Positions 20,066 through 30,933 of a DNA stretch of 64,000 bases are shown one piece after another. The stretch lies in NCBI GenBank assembly GCA_911728435.2, contig OU452213.1, positions 9,279,834 through 9,343,833 on the forward strand, in the 5' to 3' direction. Under the pieces are notes generated by a model that did not search any database, was not told the origin of the DNA, and was given only the letters and a program-made list of their open reading frames with translations. The stretch comes from Apoderus coryli (Eukaryota > Arthropoda > Insecta > Coleoptera > Attelabidae). A program made the position numbers and the translations under genes. How positions within the stretch are numbered: the first letter of the stretch is position 1; each line of letters opens with the position of its first letter.

Positions 20066-22485
20066 ATTACACAGGCCAACACACATTTTGGTGCCTGCGA
20101 TTTTTTAACTGTTCCTGAGTAATTTTTGGATGCAGAATGTAAAAAGGTTCTCAGATTTTGTCTATCAGATCTAGTTTTTGAGATTTTTTAAAAAATTGTG
20201 TATATAATTTACGTTATAACTGTTATAATATATAATATTACTATTGACAGTTAAAAAAAACAAAGACACATGGATTTAAGTATTTATTGCAAAAACTTAA
20301 TTTACATAATTACATTAGTCACTAATCACATAAAAATTTTCTTTTATACGATTTTCTAGAATGGAGTTTACTAGGGCAGTCTCGCTGAAGGCTCCAGCAG
20401 TAGTCCGCCATCATGTGGCTATCCCATCGTCCTTGATAACGATCTTCCATAGTTTTAATATCCTGGTGGAATCTTTCCCCCTGTTCTTCACTACAATCAC
20501 CTAAGTTTTCTGGAAAACGATCTAGGTGGCTGTGGAGGTAGTGAACTTTTATACTCATGTTACAGCCGAGAATATTAAAATTTGAAAGCATAGTTTCCAC
20601 TAATTCTACGTAATTGTCTGCTTTATGATTGCCAAGAAAATTTTGTACTACTTGAACAAATGAACTCCAAGCGTTAGATTCAGTCTCGTTCATTGATGTG
20701 GTGAATTGTGGATCTTTAACAAGTTGCCTTATTTGAGGACCATCAAATATACCAGCTTTTAGTTTTTCCGTGCTAATGCCAGGAAATTTACGTGACAAAT
20801 ACCCAAAACAATTTCCATCTCGATTTAAGGCCTTCACAAATTGCTTCATTAGGCCTAGCTTGATATGCAAGGGCGGAAGTAAGATTTTTTCTCTTGAAAC
20901 CAAAGGTTCGTTGATCACGTTTTGTATTCCTTGAATCATGACATCTCTTGAAGGCCAATTTTTGTTAACCCAGTGCTCATTTTTAGCTCTGCTGTCCCAA
21001 AGGCACAAAAAACAAGGATATTTTGTATAACCACTCTGCTGTCCAAGGAGGAAGTTAATCATTTTTAAATCAACACAAATTGACCACTGATGTTCTTCGT
21101 ATTTAATTTTTCTCAAAACTAATGCTATTGTTTCATATTCTTCCTTCATGGTAGTAGAATGACCAATAGGAATTGAGCCATATTTGTTACCGTTATGTAA
21201 AAGAACACATTTTAAACTACGTTTTGAACTGTCAATAAAAAGGCGCCAATCATCTGGAGTGTATTCAGGCAAACCCATTTTTTCTAAGAGCCCTTTTATA
21301 TTGTTACAGAATACCAAGTCATTTTCCTGAGTGAAAAAAGGCAGCAGATCCTTATCTCTTTTACGATAAAATGTAATATTAGTACCTCGACAAAGTAGAT
21401 TTTTTTCTTTTAATCTGGATGCAAGTAATTCAGCGGATTCCTTTGAGAGATTCAGGTCTCTTATAAGATCGTTTAGTTCTTCTTGATTGAAACACTGCGG
21501 AGTTGCTAAATCTGCTTCAAAATCGCTGTCGTTTTCTGATTGAATTCTTTTAACTTCGTCAGACGTTGATGTTTCTGTATCATCTTCTGTCAGTTTGGGT
21601 AGACTGCTGAATGATGGAACGGGTATTTCTTCCGAATGCACTACAGGCCTTCTTGCAGAATCTAGATCAGGATATGTCCATTTGTGTCTATTGTTTCTAT
21701 TTATGCCTTTAATATTAACGAGACAAAAATAGCAGTCGTCATGATGGTTCCGCGGTTCTCTCCAAACCATTGGTACACCAAACTTTAGGCACTTCCTCTT
21801 TCCAGTTGTCCACTGTCGCAAATGTTCAACACATGTTTTACATATGAAATGTGGGGCCCAAGATTTATCTTGATCTCCTAAATGAACGCCAAAATAGGCA
21901 AGATAAGCTCTTTTCACAAAGTCAGAAATCCTTTTTCTGCTCTCTTTCAAAGTGTATTCACCACACACATAACAAAAAACATCGGGATGATTTGCACAGG
22001 TACGTCTGCTTGTGGATGCCATTGTTTCAGTTTAGTGTCTTGATACTACAAAACGACCAAAATTTACACAAAATGATAGCACAACTTTACTTGGGAAAAC
22101 TCAGTAATATACTAAATCAAGTACAGCCAAGCAGGTATAGAAGGATCGGGTCATAGGCAATTACAGGTATAAAAGTAAGTAAGAGCATTGTATTGAGTAG
22201 TTCCTAGTATAGGAACATTGGGTCAGGGACAATTCCAGGTATCCATTTGGCTAATTAGATTCTGGGAAATTCCTATTTTGACGATTAAGTACATATTTAT
22301 CTCTTTATTTGTTGTCCTTTATCAGAAAAAAATATATCATTTAACCTGTAACGTGTATCTCAAAAACTAGAGCTGATAGAAAAAATCTGGTGGCATTTTT
22401 GGAATCAGCACATTAAAAACATCTAAAATCAGATGTTAGATTTCTGGCACCAAATTTTTTTTTTCATTTTGTTGGCCTGTGTAAT
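20066..22485 (-). mobile_element. unclassified TIR DNA transposon carrying a 566-codon gene
   Basis: The left end ATTACACAGGCCAACA and right end GTTGGCCTGTGTAAT are inverted repeats. Further inside, GGTGCC and a block ending CTAGTTTTTGAGA (20170-20182; inverted at 22352-22364) also pair, so the TIRs extend imperfectly for about 120 bp. The 2.4-kb interval contains exactly one gene, centred. I could not establish a target-site duplication. The structure is that of an autonomous cut-and-paste element. Confidence 0.7.
20322..22022 (-). CDS. uncharacterised zinc-binding, possibly DDE-type, transposase-like protein
   Basis: Uninterrupted ATG (22022) to stop, 566 residues. I recognise it only as one of a repeated arthropod and cnidarian family of unnamed proteins. 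The N-terminus has paired CxxC motifs (C17/C20, C61/C64, C97/C100) in a ZAD-like arrangement, then an acidic Ser-rich linker (about 140-180). The C-terminal half has three acidic positions in contexts that could form a DDE set: LFIDSS, SICVDLKM and EEQGERFHQD. A zinc-like PCFLCLWDSR sits between the second and third, as in some KDZ- and hAT-like enzymes. Conserved-looking blocks are IPIGHSTTMKEEYE, PPLHIKLGLMKQFVKA, FLGNHKADNY and YQGRWDSHMMADYCW. Position between TIRs supports a transposase role, which remains an inference. Confidence 0.65.
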   Translation of the reverse strand: MASTSRRTCANHPDVFCYVCGEYTLKESRKRISDFVKRAYLAYFGVHLGDQDKSWAPHFICKTCVEHLRQWTTGKRKCLKFGVPMVWREPRNHHDDCYFCLVNIKGINRNNRHKWTYPDLDSARRPVVHSEEIPVPSFSSLPKLTEDDTETSTSDEVKRIQSENDSDFEADLATPQCFNQEELNDLIRDLNLSKESAELLASRLKEKNLLCRGTNITFYRKRDKDLLPFFTQENDLVFCNNIKGLLEKMGLPEYTPDDWRLFIDSSKRSLKCVLLHNGNKYGSIPIGHSTTMKEEYETIALVLRKIKYEEHQWSICVDLKMINFLLGQQSGYTKYPCFLCLWDSRAKNEHWVNKNWPSRDVMIQGIQNVINEPLVSREKILLPPLHIKLGLMKQFVKALNRDGNCFGYLSRKFPGISTEKLKAGIFDGPQIRQLVKDPQFTTSMNETESNAWSSFVQVVQNFLGNHKADNYVELVETMLSNFNILGCNMSIKVHYLHSHLDRFPENLGDCSEEQGERFHQDIKTMEDRYQGRWDSHMMADYCWSLQRDCPSKLHSRKSYKRKFLCD

Positions 22486-22779
22486 AATCAGTTTATTTGC
22501 AACCAAAAATACAGAACACTTTTACAAACATAAAAGAAATATTATTACAATGACAACAACAGATTCTTGATTTTTCTGTGGTCGCAAAAAGGGTTAAAAG
22601 GCAGTTATAAACTGTTTTTAAGATTTTAACCCGAAAAATTAAATAAATATAATTCCAGAAAATATATACTTTGAATGGTCTGGTGGTATGAGTCGTAATA
22701 ATAGGTCATTGATCAACCCAACAAACACGAAATTACTACAGAACAACAGACGTGGTTAAACAGGAAGGATCTAACAATA
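22486..22779. other. non-coding sequence
   Basis: Possibly the 3' end and flank of the interrupted mariner; no coding frame recognised. Confidence 0.4.
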
Positions 22780-23065
22780 TAAGGAATGAGGTTGTATAAT
22801 GTATGAAAACAAAATTCGCTTGAGTAGAGCAAATCTCTGTAATGCTTCATGAAACCCATCAAAGACAAACTTTTAAGGCTGTCTGGAATCTGGTTGTAAA
22901 CAGCACAAATACAAAAAGAGAATGACCTCTCAAATATTGCGGTTCTATGTGCTGGTGGAGAGAGCAGTCCTCTAAACCTCAGGTTCAGCGTGTGAACATT
23001 TGATCGAAATACAATTTTTTTGTAAAGATATGGTGGGCACTTTGATTGAATGATTTTCGTTTTCA
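22780..23065 (-). pseudogene. non-LTR retrotransposon C-terminal fragment
   Basis: The minus frame reads IIQSKCPPYLYKK, LNLRFRGLLSPPAHRTA and VYNQIPDSLKS, the typical last hundred residues of a Jockey-like reverse transcriptase polyprotein. The rest is lost by 5' truncation. It is fused by chance to the mariner piece upstream in one open frame (22713-23105). Confidence 0.65.
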
Positions 23066-23388
23066 AAAAAATATGGTCCAATGATTTCTCTGGACCACAA
23101 ACCACACCAAACCACCGTAACTTTTTGTGGATGTAATGGTTGCTTTAAGATAACTCTTGGATTCTCTTTACCCCAAATGCGGCAATTCCGCTTATTGAGG
23201 TAGCCATTGAGCTGGAAATGGGCTTCGTCGATGAAGATTATATTTTGTTAAAAAGTTCTCATTTTCTTCTTGTTTTTCGATGGCCGAAGAAACGAATTGC
23301 CGACGTAATGCGTGGTCAGCTGGTTTTAATTCTTGGGTCAACTGGATCTTATAAGCCTTTAAATGGAGATCACGATGAAAAATGTTGA

Positions 23389-25057
23389 ATGATAGGGATC
23401 GTTTGATGTTTAATAATATAGTGGGTGGCGAGCATAGCAACTTTAATCTCCTTCTGACTGATGTCACTGAGAACGACATAATGACTGCTGCAAGGAGGTT
23501 AAACGACAAAATGACTTCTGGCACTGATAGCGAGCTTTCTTGTTCGCGACTGTATAGGTGCTTTGGCCAAGCCTCTACAACTCATTTTCAATTTATCATT
23601 GAAATCTAAGAGTTTTCCCGAATTTTGGAAGACTGCTAGGATCTCTCCGGTTCTGAAGGGTGGTGATAGTGAAGAAATATCAACTTATAGGCCGATATCA
23701 ATTTTATGCAACTTCTCGAAGCTTTTTGAAATCGTTCTTTGTGTACGTATCAACAGTTTGATCTTGAGTCAGATCTCCATTAACCAGCATGGCTTTGTGA
23801 GGGATAGATCTACTCTCACTAATCTGGCTACATTTACTCAGTATGCGTCTGAGGTACTGCATGGACAGGGTCAGGTGGATGTAATATACACCGATTTTTC
23901 TAAAGCATTCGACCGTGTTTGTCATTCTGTTTACTTAGTAAATTGTCGTGTTTTGGTTTCTCTGGGGACCTTGTCTGTTTTATGAAATCATATCTGTCTA
24001 TCAGAAAGCAGTTTGTGTGCTGTAATGGCTTTAGCTCACATGAATTTACAGTGACATCTGGTGTGCCTCAGGAGTCTAATCTTGGCCCCTTATTATTTCT
24101 CATATTTGTTAGTGATATTGTAAATGTTATAAATTGCAAAAGTCTTTTGTTCGCTGATGACCTGAAAATATATACAAGTGTCCGTAATTTGTCGGACTGT
24201 GTGAGGCTTCAGAAGGACCTGGATTCGATTCAGGACTGGTGTGTCCGAAATTACTTGCCGCTAAACACCTCAAAATGTAAAATTGTCACTTATACTCGAC
24301 GATTAATAATCCACGATTATCATTACTCGATTGGGGATTGTGAACTATCTCGTATTTATTCCATGAGAGATCTTGGAGTTTTATTCGATTGTCGATTAAC
24401 GTTTGTTGATCATATAGCGAGTAAAGTTGCGGATGCAATGAAGTCCTATTGTTTTATAGTCAGGAATTGTGCAGGTTTCACGGATATTGGATGCTTAAAG
24501 GCCCTATTCTTTGCGTTTGTGCGTTCCAAGTTGGAGTATTGTAGTTTAGTTTGGAATCCTTATTATGTCAGTCATAAGTCGTCTGTAGAGCGTGTACAGA
24601 GAAGATTTCTTAAATACCTAGCATATAAATGTGATAACGTATACCCTGCTAGAGGAATTGAGTATACCGATCTGACAAGTAGGTTCCATATTGAGTCTTT
24701 AGAATATCGTAGGGCGACTGTGGCTCTTACCTTCCTGCACGGACTGCTGAACAATAAAATAGATTGCACAGAGTTGTTGTCCCAAATTAATTTTTGTATA
24801 CCGCGTGTGTCCGGTAGGCATTGTAGCACTTTTTACTGCCCGAGAGCTCGAACGAATCTAATGTTGAAGTCTCCAATATATTTTATGTTAAATTGTTATA
24901 ATGTGATGTGTGAATCGTGTGATGTACATTTCACCCCATTGCATTGAGGGGAATTTTAGATGAAGCTAAATTGTATTGTATTTTGTAAACTTGTAATGTA
25001 TTGCTCTGTAAATGGATAGATTCTGTTGAGCAATAAAGCTTATTATTATTATTATTA
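23389..25057 (+). mobile_element. 5'-truncated Jockey-type non-LTR retrotransposon
   Basis: Reverse transcriptase reads in two frames: 23563-23940 (SFPEFWKTARISPVLKGG, then VDVIYTDFSKAFDRV) and 23919-24947 (GVPQESNLGPLLFLIFVSDI and LLFADDLKIY). The catalytic FADD is intact. A frameshift near 23925 breaks the palm, and the usual GVPQGS is GVPQES. An upstream frame at 23400-23609 carries part of the fingers. The 3' end is GAGCAATAAAGC with a TTA-type repeat tail ending near 25057. It interrupts a mariner transposase. Confidence 0.82.
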
Positions 25058-25350
25058 TTAATTGCTGCGAACGATGATGAATGGTTGTTTTTGGACCTTT
25101 TTCAACACTTCTGCTCACAGCTGCTATATTCTCAGGTGAACGACCACTACGTTGATAAATTCTGTTTTTGTTATCATGAACGAATCCGGTTTCTTCAAAT
25201 TTCTCAACCATCAGCTTGATGGCACGATTTGTTAGAGCATTTTCTCTATCGAATTTTGTTCTCAATTTTCTAACTACAACTTGACAACTTTGGATTTTGA
25301 AACAATGTTTCAATAATAAAAACACGTTGTTCCTTCGTGTAACATTCCAT

Positions 25351-26326
25351 ATTAACTAACCGGAATGCATTTAGAATCTGAAAATAAAAATTTCGATTCA
25401 AAATTACAAATAGAAAAAAAATGCCAGCAAAATTTAATTTTATATAGCATTTAACTTTTCCTTCTTCACCAAAGTGATGTGTATAAAAGTGGTTAAATCG
25501 CAAGTAGCATCTCTCACTTTTAATGTAATAATTACACATAAGTTTCCTCGTCGAGTTTGCCGAAATGTTCCAGGACTTTCCGGAAAAAATATCCCTTTAA
25601 AAAATTATCACTTTTAATTGGCTCGCCCGGTATTTATAGCTAATGATACACCTATGTTCTGAGGTAAATGTTTATATAACAAATTATTGTTAAAACTATT
25701 TTTACATATTCGGTCACCAACAATTTTATGATCAAAATCATTAAATTTAATATGTGTGACAAACCAATGTTATTCAAAATACCAATGGATTCAGTATGTA
25801 AGCATCCTACGTATTATTATTTTCTAAAAAAAAAGAAACAGAACAAAAAGAAAATAAACAATCATAAATAAATAAAATAATTATGGATTACAAAAAGTTA
25901 CTTTGAAAGTTTTGTGAATCAATGTTGTAATGTAGGCGTAAGGTTTCCGTATTGGACATTTATGGGACGTACCTACCTAGTTTGGACTTGTTTTATTATT
26001 GAAATAGTAAATATTAATTATTTATACTACTACTAATTCATTAAGGAATATATTTATTTATCACAAACTAAAAACTTGAAATGGATACAAGAACAAGAAA
26101 TATTCATTAATCAATGGTCGAACTACATTAATAAAATATTATTTTGAATTTCTCTCTAGGAAGCAATTCGTACCGGGTGTACAGGGTGTGCAAATTTCGA
26201 TGATTTTATACGGTACAGTCTAAACCGTAATATATAGAGCGAAACTAAGTGAAACGTCACGTTCGATTTTTTGAGCTTAGTTTAATGCCGTAATCGGAGC
26301 GCGGCTAACTGATTAGTTTTCTTAAT
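25351..26326. other. AT-rich non-coding sequence
   Basis: Probably includes the outer end of the mariner (25351-25640). No gene seen. A short ACAGGGTGTGC motif at 26181 resembles a mariner end. Confidence 0.45.
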
Positions 26327-26384
26327 ACAGGGCGATTTTCATTTTTAGTCATTTTCTTTTTTCCTTTATATTTCGGTTGTTATT

Positions 26385-27971
26385 TATTTAATTTATTTAT
26401 TTATTCTTTGCTCCTCAGAATGATAACAATATACAATATGACATGTTACATTATGGGATAGTCAATAATATTACATACAACACCAAAACAATAATATTCA
26501 TACATAACCCGCTATAATTCGGGACTTAAAACTATTCATTAGTATAATTGAAAAACTCGTCTATACTGAATAAAAACATTTCTCTATAAAAAAGGTTCTC
26601 AGCTCCAGTTTCAATTTTTTGATAGAAATGTTTTGAAACTTTTGCATTTTTAAAATTTTATTGAAACATTTAACACCTATGTAGTTAGGGTTCTTTTGGC
26701 CAGTAGTTGATCTGGAGAATGGTAATACCAAGTTATTTTTATTTCTAGTATTGTGACTATGTATATCTTCTGATTTAGGCAATATTTCATTTTGTTTTTT
26801 TTTTTTTATATGTACTATAAGTGCGTACATGTATAGTGAAGGGAATGTCATCAACTTTAATTTTTTAAAATGGTCCTTACAGGAAGTCGTTTGAGAGATT
26901 CCCCGCATCGCTCTGATGATCCTTTTTTGAGTTCTGAACACCCTCATTGTCCCACTCGCTCCCCCCCAAAATATAACACCATATATCAAGGTAGACTGTA
27001 TCAGACCAAAATATATCAATTTAAGAATATCATTCGATACAGTATTTTTGATGTTGTTTATTAGGAATATGTAGCTGGATAATTTCTTTACTACAGTGTC
27101 TATATGCGTGCTCCAGGTCAATTTATTGTCTGTATATATTCCCAAGAATTTGGTGCTACTGACCTGTTCAATAGATTTATCTTTGGCTCTTATTAAATAA
27201 CTTCGGTCCATGTTCCTATTTGATATTGAAATTGGGAGAAAGACAGTTTTTGATGCATTGAGTGCCAGTCCATTGTGTTCGCACCATCTGTGCATCGCGC
27301 CAGCCAGGGCATTAGCAGACCGTACCAACCCACTCTCATCCCCGGCTGAAACAAGGACACTTGTGTCATCTGCATGAAGAACGGGCAGGCCAAAAACCCC
27401 CAAAACGTCCGGCACGGTATTAATAAATATATTAAATAAAGTTGGCGATAAACATGAGCCCTGTGGTATCCCATTGCTCACCATTCCCACCCCTGAACGA
27501 ACGCCCGTAATCTCTACTTGCTGGGTACGATGCATGAGATAACTTCCTATCCATTTAGAAGTTGTTCCACGCACTCCAACATCCTCCAATTTTGAAAGCA
27601 AAAGCTTGTGACCAATTGTATCAAAAGCCTTGCTCAGATCAAAGAAAAGACCAGCCACCATTTGCCTGTTATTAAGGGCGTGAAACAAGTGACTAAAAGC
27701 CTGACTCAGAGCTGTCTCTGTTGACCGATTGCTTCTAAATCCATTTTGGCTGTGAGCAAGCAGTTTATTTTTTTCCAGATAATCATTAAGTCTATTGTTA
27801 AATAAAGATTCAAAGATTTTACTAAACTGGTTTTGTAATGCCAAAGGTCTGTAATTATTTATATCCCTAGGATCTCCTTTATTTTTATATATGGGAATAA
27901 TTTTTGATTTTTTTAAACGTTCCGGAAAAACACCCTCCTCAAAGCTTCTGTTAACTGTTATTAGAGTTACG
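26385..27971 (-). mobile_element. non-LTR retrotransposon, reverse transcriptase half
   Basis: The minus frame 26561-27844 continues upstream to about 27962 (FPERLKKSKIIPIYKNKGD and NNYRPLA). Motifs in order: QNGFRSNRSTETAL, LFFDLSKAFDTI, GIPQGSCLSPTLFNIF, VLHADDTSVL (catalytic ADD pair intact), then a thumb and the tail HSHNTRNKNNLVLP. The endonuclease and ORF1 are missing by 5' truncation. An ATTT-type repeat tail is at 26385-26415. The insertion point within the surrounding mariner-type end (GGTTGTTAT before it, GGGAAAAGTG after it) can be read from the inverted copy at 34395-34440. Confidence 0.85.
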
Positions 27972-28314
27972 GGAAAAGTGTTTTTTTAAAAGTTAGAGAT
28001 AATTTGATGCTTAATGCAGTGGCGTATCAAGAGTTTTTTCGAAGTCCAATTATTCAAGATATCGCTATCAACTTTGTTTTCTTAAATGGGACACCCTATA
28101 TATTAAAGCGTCAGTAGATTCCAAATTTCATTCCCTTTACAACCATGTATGACAAGTGGCTACATATTTAGTAAAACTTAATAAAAATAAATAAAAATCA
28201 TATTTTATGCATGTTTGCACATAAAATAAAAATTTACTAAGTAGGCTTGTTTCAGCATTCAAATCATTCAAATCATTAAAAATGCTTAATGATGTTAATT
28301 GTTTCAATGTTTTA

Positions 28315-28470
28315 TTCAACACAAGAAAAATGCTAATGTTGCAGCTGAAACGTGCTGCAACTGCTACCCAGAAACAACACAGCATTATAGAAAAATATTT
28401 GGAAGGTTAAAAGAAAACCTTAGTAATTATGGATCATTTACAAAATTCAGACCTAAAACGTATGATTAAA
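28315..28470 (+). pseudogene. mariner-type transposase N-terminal fragment
   Basis: Reads NANVAAETCCNCYPE, then KIFGRLKENLSNYGSFT, the helix-turn-helix of an IS630-Tc1-mariner transposase. It closely matches the minus-strand copy at 33840-34025 (KIFGRLKENL against NIFGRIKEKL) and stops there. Confidence 0.65.
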
Positions 28471-28717
28471 CATATTCATGGCCAATTGTACCGACTCTAA
28501 CTATAAGTAAACTTAACTAAGGCCGAGTTATATTTTAAGTCTGTCTTTAAGTTTGTAGTCTTGTACCGCACTCCACTTAGTTAAGTTTGAAATAATCTTG
28601 GCAGCATTGCAATTCTGTCAAAATTCTAAGATTTCTAACCTCATTGCAGTCACATTTTTTTAAACAAAATGAAAGTAGAAATAAAAGTATCGTTTTTGTA
28701 AATTGAAATATAGAAAC

Positions 28718-29142
28718 ATGGACGTAAACCAAAATAATATAACTAATAGACACCGAAGTTCAAACTTTACAGAACGGGAAAAAATTAGCTTTTTAGCATA
28801 GTTTTTAAATATAAAAATGTTATTGAAAAAGAAGACCGATGGTACTACCAGAGAATAAATAAACTGATTTACCTATTTTCTGGTACTACCATACATGAGA
28901 AACGAGAAACTTGGGAGAAAATTCGAAGAGAATTTGATAGTGGATCTGGATTGACTCCTCCGTCATCCGATTCTCTAAAAAATTCTATGATAACAGAAAA
29001 AATGAGCTTCGGAAAGATACTGCAAAAGAGATGTGAAATATACAAAACAGGAGGGCCGCCGGCTCGACCCAAAAAACAGCAATTGTTAACGAAAAAACTG
29101 TTTTTGATCTTGAAAATACTTTTGATGGAGATTCTTAGTTAC
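28718..29142 (+). pseudogene. Myb/SANT-like DNA-binding protein relic, probably Harbinger-derived
   Basis: ATG 28718 opens MDVNQNNITNRHRSSNFTER. A helix then breaks at two stops, and the remainder reads WEKIRREFDSGSGLTPPSSD, KRCEIYKTGGPPARP and finally VFDLENTFDGDS. This is the layout of the Myb/SANT-like domain protein found in PIF/Harbinger elements and their domesticated relatives. A short internal duplication around GTT (28838-28890) and frameshifts show it is dead. No Harbinger transposase was found nearby. Confidence 0.55.
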
Positions 29143-29394
29143 ATTTTTATTTGTTCATATTTTAATATAATCCCATTAATAGATTACCCACTAAATACAA
29201 AAATATCCATTATTTGTAAATTTGACGGGCTTTATAGTGGACAAAAATATAATGCACTCTAGAAAACAAAGAACCCATTAGTGCCCGTAATTTTTGTCTG
29301 TTTTAATTAGAACAAAAACACGTTAGCTGCTGTTTATATATGTGAAATAACATTGTATACGCAAAATTTAAAATTTATTTATAATAAAAGTACC

Positions 29395-30345
29395 AAAAAA
29401 ATAGTGGCACATAAATGTGCCACCAGGCACATACAGTAACATAAGAGAAACATTACATAAATATTTAAAACTAAATATTTTTTGAATAATTACATCAGTT
29501 ATTGATAAATATAATAAAAAGGTATGTTCTATGGAAATTTCTAAAGTATGTTTTTGGGCGCAGGGCTACTTTTCAAGTATTACACTCAAAACTGGTGCGG
29601 ATAGAACATGTTTTACATTTTGTCTATGTTTCACTACTTTGGACTATCAAGTGATTTTGTTCATTCAAACGTAACTAATTGACAATTGGTGATAATGCGC
29701 TTGATGATGGCCCTGGTTTCATTGAAGGGTGCCCATAAATATAAAGCAATAAGTTGCCGTCTGAATTCTAGTAGCGGCATATTATTGTTTTCACACCTTC
29801 TCCATAATAGCCCAACTTGTAGATTAGGTTGATCAATTGAACAACTGAAGAAAGACCACCACTACTGTTTAGTCCTTATTGAAATTCTATAGCTAGACAG
29901 ACCTGATCATTCAAAATCGACGCCTCCCATATTTTTGTTATAAGCGGCATTTGAATATGAATTTTACTTTTTTTAGTTATAGAATATCTCTACATTTTTC
30001 AAAGGAAGCATATGATTACAGCAGTTTGATAATACAGTTACAATGGAATTATCATTACCCCGCACAAGTACTAACTTTCCATCGGTTTTGAGTTCCATTG
30101 TTCCTCGGCTTGTTTTAGCAACAAATTATACTCAGACATATTTGATTCTTTTGAAACTCTATTTTTCCGTAAAGTACCAATAATAATTTCTAAATTGCGT
30201 ACTGAACGTAATAAATACCTACTGGTGCGTGTTTGACAGTTCAAATACTAAAAATAGAACAAGGCCAACTGCGCATGCATATCTTTGAAATAGACATCAT
30301 GTCTGCCCACTGGCACGTTTATGTGCCAATGGTTTTTTTTCCTTA
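29395..30345 (-). mobile_element. degraded piggyBac-type element
   Basis: Minus-strand pieces from 30235 to 29640 read GTLRKNRVSKES, ELKTDGKLVLVRGNDNSIVT, NKNMGGVDFE (family MGGVDRMD), YRISIRTK and LEFRRQLIALYLW. This order and these motifs are those of a piggyBac transposase. Many stops and shifts are present. Inverted ends around GGCACATAAATGTGCCA (29407) and GGCACGTTTATGTGCCA (30312) may be its TIRs, and a TTAA lies at 30352-30355. Confidence 0.65.
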
Positions 30346-30589
30346 ATAATAAAATTTATGTTATAAAAAAACTTATGGTTTTGTTGAATATCGTTACAAT
30401 GAATATTTATCAATAACAAAATGAAAAATGTAACAACTAGTAAAGTAATTAAAAGTAGAAAAAAATGTATATTTACATCAGTGCAGACAGGTGTAGTAAG
30501 ATGCTTCAGAGTGGGTTAGGTTTTCATTAATTTCTCAAAAATCAAGCACTGTAAAATCTAAAAAAAAATTATGACCTGTAAATAACTAC

Positions 30590-30933
30590 GCAAGGATACA
30601 GTTCAGGAGTTTAGGATTGCTATCAGACCACCAGTGTTCGTTATATCGAGTAAATATCCCAGCACTACTTATGTGAACCTCATCTGTCCAAATAACATTT
30701 GCAAAAATTTTTGGATTTTCTCTCACCTTGGCTCGATACCAATTGCAAAATTCCACATGCCGGACCGGATCATTTGGTTGCAAATGCTGGGTTTTATGAA
30801 TTGCGAAAGGTCGGAACTTATGCTTTTTTAAAATATTGAGCACCGGGCGACGGGATATGCCACCTTCTATTTCAATTTCTCTGCTCGAAATTGTCGGATT
30901 ATCAATAACATCTGCAATGACATTAGATACATA
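30590..30933 (-). pseudogene. mariner-type transposase central fragment
   Basis: Reads DVIDNPTISSREIE, RRPVLNILKKHKFRP, FCNWYRAKVRENPKIF and VIWTDEVHISSAGIF; the DE pair is the first catalytic aspartate region. The DD41D element at 30934 is inserted in it. Its N-terminal part is probably the fragment at 33840-34025, now 3 kb away. Confidence 0.65.

Larger units (their letters stand above)
22700..25350 (-). mobile_element. mariner-type element split by two non-LTR insertions
   Basis: Transposase pieces on the minus strand: N-terminal helix-turn-helix at 25058-25350 (MECYTKEQRVF and TGFVHDNKNR), central part at 23066-23388 (AYKIQLTQELKPADHALRR, then WCGLW-like and IIGPYFF-like remnants). They are separated by the Jockey-type insertion 23389-25057, and a second non-LTR fragment follows at 22780-23065. 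The N-terminal piece ends IHHRSQQL and the central piece begins FHRDLHLKAYK, which join naturally. Frameshifts show it is dead. The outer ends were not resolved. Confidence 0.7.
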
